From Chondrus crispus (lineage: Eukaryota > Rhodophyta > Florideophyceae > Gigartinales > Gigartinaceae), in assembly GCF_000350225.1 (NCBI RefSeq), contig NW_005179179.1, positions 32,609 through 96,608 on the forward strand: a stretch of DNA of 64,000 bases. Direction: 5' to 3'. Of this stretch, positions 33,968 through 44,038 are shown piece by piece; within the stretch, counting starts at the first letter, position 1; each line of letters starts with the position of its first letter. Made by a program: the position numbers and the translations under genes. Under the pieces are notes generated by a model. It was not told the DNA's origin. It saw nothing but the letters and a program-made list of their open reading frames with translations, and made no database searches.

Positions 33968-35712
33968 TTACTTCTGTTTAGGAAATGCATAGTCCACCAT
34001 CAATCTCTGCGTCATTGGTTTCTTTTGCCCTTGGTAGGAACGGATGAGATCCCTTTTAGCACGCCGGATTGCGTCCCACGCACTGGGGACATTTACATCC
34101 GAAGTGAATGTCTCCACGGATTTGAATGCATCAGCAATCTCCGCGAGCGACTTTATCCTCCTCTTTTCCCCCTCGACAGCGCTCGGCTGATCATCAGCAA
34201 TATCACTGCTTCCCACAGAGTTATATCTCAAGCTACTCTCGTGTTCATCGAAAGCGTCGTTGCATATCGCTTCTTGAATCACTGTGCTTTCTTCAATTTC
34301 CAACCATTCATTAAGTGAAAACTCCAATACTTCATCACTACAATTCATAACTGGGGCAGTCCGTTCACATGCTTCATAGAGCTTCATACTTTTAATCATC
34401 TGTGTAATTATTTGTAGTTCTTGTTTTTTCTTCATCCAGATTTTTTCTTTTTACTTTGCCATGAATTTGCTCTAGAGGACAGTGCATTCGACGAGGTAAA
34501 ATGTCTTCCTTAAGCCAACACCGAGGCCATGTCCGCTCAGAAACTTCTTCCCATGCCTGTCTAACCATCTCTGTGACATCTATAAAGTTAAGATCGTGCC
34601 CATCTGAGAGACCTTTCAAACCGGCTTTCGTTTTTAGTTGCTTGACGCAACGAAGTACGTTCTTAGAGTACATTGGATATGTTGCCAAGAAGAATCCCTC
34701 TTTAGCGCAGCTTCAAAGCTGCTATGACCCCCATATCCATGAGTTGATAAACTGAAGTACAGTTCGGCGGAAGCGTAAACACTGCAATTTGGTCATAGGT
34801 ATCCCACAAATCTGCGGTATGAGGCCCGCAGTTGTCTATGACCAATGAAACGTTTTCGGAAGTATGGCGTCCAATGAACATAATGAACCAGGATGTAAAC
34901 CAGTGCCTGAACGTGATATTATTGGCCCAAGCGTTCCTTTCAGACATATACGAAATTTCAAGCAGACTAAGACTAAAACAACGAAGATTTTTGCCTTTCT
35001 CAATCATAGCCATTGGTAGCTTTCTTGTTCCAGTCGCATTAGTGCACACAATCAAGGCAACCCGATCTGTAGCATCCATTCCGGTTACACTACGAAGTGT
35101 CTTTCCACCTTCCCATTCTAGAACATATGATTGCTTCGGAACTAGTTTGAAGAAGAGCCCAGTTTCATCCATGTTATACATACATATGTTGTTCACATCA
35201 TAGGTAGAATGGTTTTCACGGAGCTGCGGAATGCCTTGCGAAACATCAGAAATATTAACATATCCGGCCTTACCATAGAGACGTATAGATCTAAGGGCAT
35301 GGCGGGCAGTGAATCTGCCAACCCATGTTGGAGAAGCATTGAATTTGATCAAGGCCTCCTCCTGTTGAGGAGAATTGTTTTGCGACAATAGTAACTCTCT
35401 GATGTGAAGGGTTTTTGCAGATACTGATGCAGACGTAACTGGAAGTCTTGCCGACCGAGCCATCTGAACCCATTGGAATAAATGCTGATCGATTTCTGGA
35501 AACTGCGATGGTTTAACGGTTTTTGTCATCCTAGAACCACGACGTGCTGCCTGTTCAAGATTCGAAGCTGCATTTTTTTAATGTCAAAAACGGTGCGACG
35601 AGAACATCCAAAGTGGTTTTGTACTTGTGCGATAGACTTTCCATTTCTCAGCTCACTGAGAAGCAGAGATTTCTTCTCCAAGCTTAAACGGCGGCGAGAC
35701 CGTTTCGTGGTA
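33968..35712 (-). pseudogene. TE-I Tigger/CENP-B-like transposase
   Basis: N-terminus at 35712-35530: a CENP-B type helix-turn-helix (RRRLSLEKKSLLLSELRNG-SIAQVQNHFGCSRRTVFDIKKMQ). A frameshift at an A7 run near 35575 leads into the frame of ORF 35529-34702, which contains the second DNA-binding region (FPEIDQHLFQWVQMARSARLPVT...FNASPTWVGRFTARHALRSIRLYG) and DDE_1 catalytic residues: D in YNMDETGLFF, D in LVIDNCGPH and D in YQLMDMGVIAALK. ORFs 34688-34392 and 34435-33968 are frameshifted remains of the C-terminal region. Short GTGCGATATATCC(G) motifs lie on both sides, near 33915 and 35901, but I could not define true inverted ends. Confidence 0.75.
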
Positions 35713-35729
35713 TCACGGGGAACTAGTTA

Positions 35730-36332
35730 AGTCATTCTGAGGAGGTGGAACTGGGCACAAGTACTCAACCGCCGTCGCCATAAGCCAAAGTTGGAGGTAC
35801 TGTGTGGGTCGCTTGTACAGTACGGCCACTACTAGGGGCTTCTAGAGAGCCACGTGTGTAATGTCATACACGTGGCTGATTTCGTGTCAAGCCAGAAACA
35901 GTGCGATATATCCGGTAATGCGCTATTCAAAAGTGCGATATAGAGCTTCCCCCCCCCCTGTATTGGTGATGACAAGTCGGAGATGGCGCCCGATCTCAAA
36001 CTTGTGTAACTGACGCGCTTTCACATCGTGAGCACCCGCGCCCACGGTACGAAATTCAACGAGTGCATAAAAGTGATTCAACTTGTTCACTGAACGATGC
36101 TCGAACAGCCTTTGCACCCAACACTCGCCACCCGTCGCATCAGAGTCTATCATGTTTCACGCATGTCCCAACTGCACCCAGGCCAGATCAAGACCCGATG
36201 ACCCGCTCTTGACGATCGAGATCATTTCTAGGCAACAGAGCAAGATGCATTCTATACCGAGCCTTTGGCATGCCGGTGAGAAAGGTATCGCCGTTCTTCT
36301 TCCCGGTTCCGTAGCATATACCTAATACCTCC
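35730..36332. other. Non-coding, no gene recognised
   Basis: Contains an inverted repeat CCACGTGTGT...ATACACGTGG (35851-35876), a second GTGCGATATATCC motif near 35901 and a C-run near 35950. Open frames are short and without motifs. Confidence 0.4.
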
Positions 36333-37960
36333 TGTGACCTGAAATACTTGAGGGCAGTGGCATTCTACAAAAACCCTCATGCGAAACCTTTGGCTAGAAA
36401 CCACAGATTGAAAACGTTAATTTTTTGCGCTTCTAATGTATAAATGTAAAACTCGTCGGTTGCTATGAAACGATGGCCGATTGCGGAACAGCAGGTTTTG
36501 ATTTCTCATATGTTTCGTCACAGTTGATAAGAAGAAATCAGCTTTCAAAACCCACGGGTAGCATCACGAAACACATGTTTAGATAGCTCAATGTCTTTCA
36601 CTCGCTTTGTTGCGTGAGAAGTATCCGCTCTATACGGAGAAAAAGATAACAAAGTCAGGCACAACGACTATTAAAACCCATCTTGAAATGGACAGTGCTC
36701 CATGTTCTTTCGTGTTGTTTTCGTTGTTTTGTTGAACTGATTGGGTTACATGCGTTTGTGAATCTACAGCGTTTTATGTCTTGCTGATAAGAGTACACGC
36801 GACGCCATCTTCTTCATACGGAGAGGTAATGAAAAAGTTTTCTGTGTTCCATGCTACGGTTTACCATCTGAATATGACAGTGCTTTCGCTCCATTCGAAT
36901 CTCTCCAGCCACAAGCTTCCATTCTTATACGTGTACTGTTCTTTCATTGGAGATATAGCGCGGCGATCAGATCTTTACATGCACATAGTTTGTCTTCCTC
37001 CGCATGTACAAGCGGCCTGTGCGAATCTTTATTGGAAAGTGTTGTGGATGGATGTGGGGGTTCGAGAGGCACAGCATGATTTATGATTCGTAATTTGTTG
37101 CACTTTTCTGGCCTTGGCTCTACAGCCCACATGGCATTCTTGGGCACCACTAGACCTCAAAAAGCTTATTGTCGGAGTAGACTCCTCAACTGTACAAGAT
37201 ACAGCTGCATCCATCTTGTTTATTCGCGTCGATGCGAATCAATCCCATTTGGAAGAAGAAGACTGAAAGTAGCCAGCGTTACTCTATCGATACGTTTTAG
37301 ACGGTCCGAAATGGAACTACGCAGCAAATGTTTCCCTGTGTAATTTCCTGAGTGAACTACACTACAGTAGGATATCCTGAGTGGCAACGTGCTCGAGCGC
37401 GGATCCGAATAGGCAGGTCTTACCGTAGGCATCAGCGCTTTCTCTAACGTTGTCCAGGGCACTCTACAGTACAATCATGAGAATAAAGGAGGTCGACTCT
37501 GCAGCAAAAGCTCAGAGTTCGTCGCCACAACACAACAACAAAACCTTAGTCTTGTATTGAAACTTATTCGTACTAGCACAGGAATTTTGAATAACTATTT
37601 GACGAGTCAAAATCTATCCAGTCCTAGTTGCCAATCTGTATGGATTTGAGTACTGTTCCGTCCTCAATAATCAGGGCGCAGATGAAGAGTGAGTATGTTG
37701 AAAAGGGGCCTCGTATGGACCATTTGACTCTACGGAATTGCAGATTTGTTATACTTGTGAAAGGCAATAAGATTAAATTACATTTCTTTCGATTTATTTG
37801 GCTCCAAGAGCTTCGTTGTGAGCATCGAAATATGTTAGCTTCCGTATAATGATCTGTATCTCTTTGTCAGTATTGAAGCGTTCCTAAGAATATTGTAATC
37901 CACAGGACCTGCGGTTAGTCTCGTCTCGTGCAGGTACAAGGAACCCCCCCTAAATTAAAA
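36333..37960 (+). repeat. Long repeat K, copy 1
   Basis: Aligns by eye, in the same orientation, with 62272-64000. Anchors include GAGGGCAGTGGCATTCTACAAAA, GTTGATAAGAAGAA, CAAATCTCTCCAGCC-like sequence, TCTTTACATGCACATAGTTT, AAAAGGGGCCTCGTATGG and GGTTAGTCTCGTCTCGTG. Similarity looks like roughly 80-85 percent. Copy 1 lacks about 455 bp present in copy 2 (62893-63347) and has about 400 bp (37165-37567) absent from it. No convincing protein is encoded in either copy, so the family is unidentified. Confidence 0.7.
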
Positions 37961-38151
37961 AGAAGTGCGATTTTGATATGCTTCTGTTTTTTTAACTGCA
38001 GCAAGCTCCATGAAGAGCGTGGTGGTATTTTTCGACCCTTCCGAATTGCATTTAATCGCGACCTCGCTCAAACTTCCGCAGCCTCAGATTCTCACCAAAC
38101 CTCAAGCCCACTTGTACATTCCGCTCTCGAAAGCTCGACGGTATCAACATC

Positions 38152-38565
38152 ATGAAGTTCTTCTTGGTCGCAGTGTGTCTTCTCTTCATCAACTGCACGT
38201 GGAAAGCAAAAGCTGAGGATTGCATCGCCGCAGAAGTGAAGAATGCCCGCATCTCCCACCTGCTCCTACGCGCAAGGGATATCAATTTCCTGGTTAGCAG
38301 TATTGCTTGCCTCCACGAGTCTGCCAGATCCTTTCCTCTTTCCCAGAAACCTATCAACGGAGAGGCTCGTCTTTGCGTTGACGCAGAAAAGTTTGAGATG
38401 CACATTTCCCATGCCCTGAAGTCGTGCGTGGACAGGAGCGTGGACAGTGCTTCGCTCAAGCAGTTGTACTCTGAGGCAGATCTTGAAGTCGGAGGAGGGT
38501 ATCAGATGTTACTGCCAACGAATTTGAGAACGCCAGCACTCTTCGCAAGCTTCGCAGAAGAATGA
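38152..38565 (+). CDS. Small secreted protein candidate, 137 aa
   Basis: The ORF begins at an ATG (MKFFLVAVCLLFINCTWKAKA), a textbook signal peptide: short basic start, hydrophobic core, small residue before a likely cleavage ahead of EDC. The mature part of about 116 residues has four Cys (EDC, SIAC, RLC, KSC), enough for two disulphides, and is mixed helical/polar. There are no transposon motifs and the ORF is uninterrupted. I do not recognise the family. It is the best host-gene candidate in the window. The pyrimidine run ending CTGCAG before 38000 could be a splice acceptor, but no upstream exon is evident. Confidence 0.45.
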   Translation: MKFFLVAVCLLFINCTWKAKAEDCIAAEVKNARISHLLLRARDINFLVSSIACLHESARSFPLSQKPINGEARLCVDAEKFEMHISHALKSCVDRSVDSASLKQLYSEADLEVGGGYQMLLPTNLRTPALFASFAEE

Positions 38566-41500
38566 AGACGACCGGAAGGATGAGGGCGTGTTCCTGCGGA
38601 AGCGGTTGCCACTACTGCTGCCTTGGTTTGGATCCTAATATGACCAATTTATGCGCCAAGTTATACTGTGGAGGGGAAACGTTGGTCTGCCCTTCGTCGT
38701 CGAAATGAAGCATAGGAAGTCGTTGCTATGATTCAGAGCGACCGACGTATAGGCTGGCCGGAAAAGAAAGAACAGCCCACATCTAAGCAGCTTGTCCATA
38801 TGGTACATAAATTCCTTTTTAAGAGACAAGTAGAATGTAGTGTACATCTTGTCGTGTCAATTCACTTCACGAACGTCAAGTGTATTGTGTCTAGTTCATC
38901 ATCGATTAAGATGCCAGTCGCTCTACATAAAAAATTCGGATGAAGAAATCGATGGCAGGGCGGCGCAGGGAGAAGCGCCTCACCTTTTGTCTCGGCAACT
39001 CTATGAAATCTCCAAATAATGAAACTAGTGGGCCTTTATTGTGATGATCACATTGCGATCCAGATAGATTTCCTGTGGCTTCCTTTGAAAGAAAAATGTG
39101 CATTCATTCCATGCTGTTCACAAAGACCATGCAAAGACGAGGCAGGAGGAATGTCAACGGTATTGCCGACTGGGACTCGCCTGATGGCAATTCCTCCTTG
39201 ACGAATTCGCATTCCTATTCAATCCAATGGCAGTTGCTCTCTATCTCTGTGTGCACATGGAGGAGATTCAATACCAAATATGAACAGCTTTCCGCAGGTC
39301 CTGGCCACCAAATCGACGCTGTACAGTTTAGTGCAATTAATGTTTCCGAAACGCGAAAGGAGATAGAACGATGCATACATGTACCAAAAGAACACCCTGA
39401 TTCGTGGATCAGTTGTGATCGACATTGGACGCGTTCGCCTCGGCTTCTACCTTTCTCGGAGCGAAATACAGTACAGACGATCCTCGTGTGAAAGAATTGA
39501 CATCCACATGGTCGACAAATCTTTCACTGTACCAGAATTTGGTAACCACTTTGGTATCAATGCTTTGTGAGCGAAAATGGCGTGTTCCATGAACGCTGCC
39601 AGTTGTGCGCTACATTCCGAAAACTAGATGTGCAGCATAATCCATCAGTACCGGGGTGGTCTCCAGAGCCTTTTCATGGCGGCCGTTCCACTCTTTCCAT
39701 CCACGTGTCACTCCGGACATAAAGGGGTCCTTCCTGCCAGCAGCCTTAAGGCTGCTCTAAACACGTAAGAACCCTTTACCGTCCCGTGAGAAATGTCGAC
39801 GTGCTAAGTCACTCAACTAGATCGCAGGCGACCGGACGGAGAGTAGACGGCTGCTATCCTCAACACCATCGGCATGAATTACATCGAATCACGAAAAACC
39901 AATGAACTCGAGAGAAGGCGTGGCCAGTCCGAACATGATTCTTCCTTGGTGTGCCCCGACCCCGTTAGAACGGGCGGGTGCGGGAGAGCGAGAGGGTTGT
40001 TGAGACTTGGTAGAATTGGTGGCCGCACAAGATCCGGCGGGATTCTAGTTGTCATGTATTTTCTGTGTTGTTGGCGTCTTGGTTGCTTGGCGGTGTACTT
40101 GAAAACTATCGTGGTGGGTGTACTTGAAAGAAGTGTCGCGAATGACAGTAAGCATTTGCGAGCGTAGTTTCCTGTCCCCTTTAGTATGCTACAGTACGTA
40201 CCAATGGTATGCCACACTGAATGCCCTTCGTGTCTGTTTCGATAGGGAACGTGGATATATGCTACGCGACTGTTCAGGTGTGGACTGGTCTCCGTTGCTT
40301 CACATACGCAGAGTGTGATGCGTTTGTTTATGAGTTGTTGATACTGTACCAACAACATCCCTCTCTGCGCCGCAGGGCTTCCCCAGACGACGCCTCAAGG
40401 ATGCAGCAGTACACAGATTGAAACTGATTTTGTCCTTGTTTCAAGGCATCATGGGGAGCAGCAGTGCTCCTCGGAGAGTGCGCCGTGACATTTCACATCT
40501 GAGACGCCGTTGATTTCTGTTGTTTTGGTCGCACGAGGAGGCATCACTCGAGTCTAGTGTATGAGATAGAGCTTATGCCAACGAGACGCGCAGCATACAG
40601 TAAGTAACCTGGGTAGGCAGAGGCTACGGTGCGGACAACTGGTTAGACAGCACGTCTACGGTACTCTGCACCTCCTCTTCCCAGCTCCGCAAGGGGACCT
40701 TTGTATGTGTGACCGGAAAGGCGGGAGCCTCTGTCCACTACTGTCCAGTACGAAAGCACAACGCATGACGCCGATCGGTTTTCAGCGGCCTGCGAGAACG
40801 AGCTGCTTTAACGCTTGTCGGCAGTTTGCCTCTAACACTGGCAAACACATATGCTGCGCTGCCATTGGCAGATCGCTTCGTACCCTCAGACAACTCGCGC
40901 CCCCATTGGCCTGTCAAAATTTCTCCTCATACTGTACTCTACAGTAAGCACATACAGTACCCAAGGGTACGGTATGCAGTGCATACCGTGCATACTATGC
41001 ACATATGTAGCTGGTTCTACACACCCACCCGCTCCGTTGTCGAAAGAATGCCCTCCAGAAAGAGTGCCTCATTGGAAACATCGCTATTCATGAATCCGCG
41101 CAGGATTCGCTTCAGCTTTGGATTATTTCTCACCCCGTTTTTTTCCTCGTTGAAGTACGTTTTTTCCTCGTTGAAGTATCCAGCCATTCCTGGCCAGTGC
41201 TGCACAACTACTTCGCATAAAATTAATGCAAGGTCAAGAGAGGCCTTCATGAAGTCCCTCCGAAGCGGACAGAACCCTGTATAAATCAGAATATGTTGTC
41301 AAAGTCGTACGGGGCTGCAACTGCCGAATTTCTGTCTTCCTGGTTTCTTGCATTGTGGGAGTTGGCCGGCAATGTTTCTGAGATACAGCCCTAAACAAGA
41401 GCAACATTGACACACCATGACAACCACCAATTAGCATTTGCACGCTGCGCAATCTCTCTCCACCCTCACCTGTGCACCCCGCACGCAATGACGAGTCGAC

Positions 41501-41577
41501 GTTGTGGAGGTACGCGCAAAACTGGACTCGACACATAGGTCACCATGTCATCTGCGGGCGCTGCGTGCCCCGCTTAA
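38566..41577. other. About 3 kb without a recognised gene
   Basis: Open frames are below 160 codons and lack motifs. Small inverted repeats occur (for example AGCAGCCTTAAGGCTGCT at 39739-39756 and GGTATGCAGTGCATACC near 40973), as does a short tandem repeat (TTTTTTCCTCGTTGAAGTA, twice at 41140-41179). Possibly intergenic DNA or decayed repeats. Confidence 0.4.
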
Positions 41578-41620
41578 TGTCCGTACAGCACTCATATAAT
41601 ATATGAGTGCTGTACGGACA
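41578..41620. repeat. 43-bp perfect palindrome
   Basis: Arms TGTCCGTACAGCACTCATAT and its exact reverse complement are separated by three bases (AAT). The ends are TGT and ACA. It could be a hairpin-forming miniature element or the fused ends of an excised element. No coding potential. Confidence 0.8.
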
Positions 41621-42096
41621 CAATATTATTGCAACACCGGGACCGCTATAATCGGTAGTCAATGTCAGTAAGGGAGAGGTCCATTGATAAAACCTGTCGT
41701 TCGCATAGGATTTGAACTCAGTTTCCTCAGCGCAGGATTCCTTGCAGTTTTGCAAGTAATGTGGCCCTATATACGACACGCCTGTATTGCCTTCAACAAT
41801 GAAGCATGTCAGAGATGTTGCGCTAGAGTGTTTCAGCCGAGCGTAGCGGAAGAAGCGGAGGTTTGTTTCGTCACTGGTGACAGAGACACCAACCGTTCTC
41901 GCAGACGCCGGGTCAAGGGCACAGGACATCTTGATGTCCACCCGTCACTTTAAACCCTCAGCTGCAGCCAGAACACAACCCTTGAACGGTCATAGAGTAA
42001 GGCATCCACGTTCCATCTCGAAACGTCCTCTTCATCTACATCAGTTTGAGAAGACCAATATGGGAAATACGAGACCATCAATTGTTGGGCTGTCTT

Positions 42097-42516
42097 TGTC
42101 GTCGAAAGGGGGCCTTGTGCTTCGCGTGCACTGCTCTCTGTACGATCAGGGAGCGGGATTGGCGCGCGGGGAAAAGGAGAGAAAGGATAGTATGAGAAGG
42201 AAGTAGAGGGGGGGGTGAGTGATCCGGCGTTGCGCCTTCAGGGGTGAGAACGGGCTCCGGCTTGTGCCTTCGCAGACTAGAGTAGCGTAGAGTTGCTTGC
42301 TCGAGTTGTTTATTGTTCTGTCTCTCGGCGTGGGGAGCTCGGACGTGGGCGTAGTACATATAGGTCCATGTAAGCTTGCCGTCTGCGGGGACGGTAAGCT
42401 TACAGCCCATGTTCTGTAAGCACGCGGGATATCAATACCGAAAAAGGTGCATGCACCTTTTTGTGCGGTGTTATCATATCAAATTCGCCGTACAGTATAT
42501 ATGCGCGTGCGCGACA
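42097..42516 (-). repeat. TE-C 3' LTR (420 bp)
   Basis: Identical to 49295-49715 except for a one-base indel (AGAAGGAAG/AGAAGGGAAG) and two substitutions (TAAGCACG/TAAACACG and ACCGAAAA/ACCCAAAA). The minus-sense purine tract TGGGAGGGAG at 42517-42526 lies next to it, as a polypurine tract should. Confidence 0.9.
42496..42502 (+). promoter_or_regulatory. TATA-like site at LTR edge, reading into the antisense ORF
   Basis: TATATAT on the plus strand ends 14 bp inside the LTR boundary and lies 56 bp before the ATG at 42558. A start about 30 bp downstream would give a leader of some 30 nt. This supports an antisense promoter in the 3' LTR, but no expression evidence is available. Confidence 0.45.
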
Positions 42517-42557
42517 CTCCCTCCCATGGGCGTCGGACCTTCCGTAGTTGACACGAG

Positions 42558-44000
42558 ATGGCGCCACAGCGGAAGCGGAAGCGCAGGGGCGGTCGACGCC
42601 GTAGTCTCCGGGAGCACGAACAAGCGCCACACCAGCAAGTATCCCGCGCACCGGCGTCCCCTGCACAATCATCCCACGTTTCTACGCCTCGCGTCTCACC
42701 ACCGCGCGTCTCATCTCCTCGCGTCGTGTCGCCTCGCGTCGTGGCGCCTCTCGTCGTGACATTATACGACCCGTTCGTTCGCGCTCCGTCTGTATCGCTG
42801 TCGGACAGGTATTCATGGCTACATTCGACGCCTTCGCTTTCGTCGCGGTCTTCGTTATCTTCGCGCGCTGTGTCTCCGGGACCTCCGCCGTCGCGAGCTT
42901 CATCATCATCCCGCGCCTTCTCATCTCGAAGTGCTGCGTCCCGCGCAGCATCGCTGCGCGGTGACGCGCCTTCGACCCCGCTGAGCGAGGCTTCCACGGC
43001 AGTTAAGGCGCCGGAACCTCTACCCAGGATTGAGCTGCGGGACGGCTCTCCTGTGGTACAGAGTGCCCCGCCTGGGGTTGCAAAACCGACTGCCGTGTAT
43101 GAGGCCGCGGGGAGATGGTTGGTAGAGGCTATGGTGGTGGGTGAAGGAGAAGCCGGCAGTGGCGGGGCCAGGGGGATGCGGGGCGTGCCGTATGCGAGTG
43201 CGCAGGGCACCGCCCCGATGGAGGCGTTCCACGCCGTGGAGTGGGACGCTAGAATCTTCGAAGGGGTTGGTGAAGGTGAGCTAACTTTGCAGACGTACCC
43301 ATTGCTGGGGTCGCTGGCTGCAGAGCGAAGCCAACCCTGGCCGCCGTGCGTCGTGCCAGCCCGACGTAGGGCTGCGTCAAGGCAGCTTCGGGAGGAGGAG
43401 GTTGCCAGGCACATCCTAGAGTTCCTGCGGCGGAACCGGGGCGTGGTGGTCCGGGTTTCTGGCATTGGCGCACGTGAGGGAGTGGCTTGGCGCTCGTCGA
43501 GCCGACAACACCTCCCGGGGCAGCCAAGGTGCAATTCCGGAACGCACGACTGTGTGAAGGCGGCCGTGATAAACGCTGCGTTCGCCTGCCGTGGTCTCGT
43601 GGCAGCGGAAGCGTTGGAGCAAGTGCTAAAGAAGGAGTCACGGATATTACACAACTTCAGGGAGCTAGGAGTACTCTTTCAAAGGGCGCATGAATCGGTG
43701 ACTGGCTGTCGCGTGGTGCGTGACGAGGAGGTTCAGAAGGCCATCCAGGGCGGGGAAAGGATAGCGCCCTTTCGTGTACTTGCAGCCAGGCGCACAGGGG
43801 TCTTCATCGTGCGGATTCTGGAAGAGAAGCGGGTGGATCACGCCCTCGTGGTGGATGCTTACAATGGGGTCATCATTGATTCCGAGGAACGAACGGCACT
43901 TGTGCTCTCAGCTGACAATCTTGCTAGATGTGGAGGTGACGGTGCAAAGAAGCTACGAGTGGTAGAGGTACGAGAGATAAGGGGTAGGAAGGGGAAATAA
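42558..44000 (+). CDS. TE-C antisense accessory protein, 480 aa, peptidase-like C-terminus
   Basis: An intact ORF opposite to pol. It begins MAPQRKRKRRGGRRRSL, a strong nuclear localisation-type basic cluster. Residues about 30-150 are low-complexity, with repeated SPRV units and Ser/Arg-rich runs. The C-terminal 180 residues look folded and hold a Cys (GTHDCVKAAVINA, Cys at 43551-43553) and a His (RVDHALVVDAYNGVIIDSEER, His at 43839-43841) in the order and spacing of papain-fold peptidases. The same motifs occur in the TE-D accessory protein. Family and activity are unproven. It could equally be a structural or silencing-related domain. Confidence 0.75.
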   Translation: MAPQRKRKRRGGRRRSLREHEQAPHQQVSRAPASPAQSSHVSTPRVSPPRVSSPRVVSPRVVAPLVVTLYDPFVRAPSVSLSDRYSWLHSTPSLSSRSSLSSRAVSPGPPPSRASSSSRAFSSRSAASRAASLRGDAPSTPLSEASTAVKAPEPLPRIELRDGSPVVQSAPPGVAKPTAVYEAAGRWLVEAMVVGEGEAGSGGARGMRGVPYASAQGTAPMEAFHAVEWDARIFEGVGEGELTLQTYPLLGSLAAERSQPWPPCVVPARRRAASRQLREEEVARHILEFLRRNRGVVVRVSGIGAREGVAWRSSSRQHLPGQPRCNSGTHDCVKAAVINAAFACRGLVAAEALEQVLKKESRILHNFRELGVLFQRAHESVTGCRVVRDEEVQKAIQGGERIAPFRVLAARRTGVFIVRILEEKRVDHALVVDAYNGVIIDSEERTALVLSADNLARCGGDGAKKLRVVEVREIRGRKGK

Positions 44001-44038
44001 AGCGAGCTGCTACGGAGGAGAGCGAATGGCGTTTAGAC

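Noticed and set aside
33911..35942. GTGCGATATATCC motifs as terminal inverted repeats of TE-I
   Set aside because: The clearest copies are in the same orientation, so they do not form inverted ends. The TE-I boundaries stay undefined.
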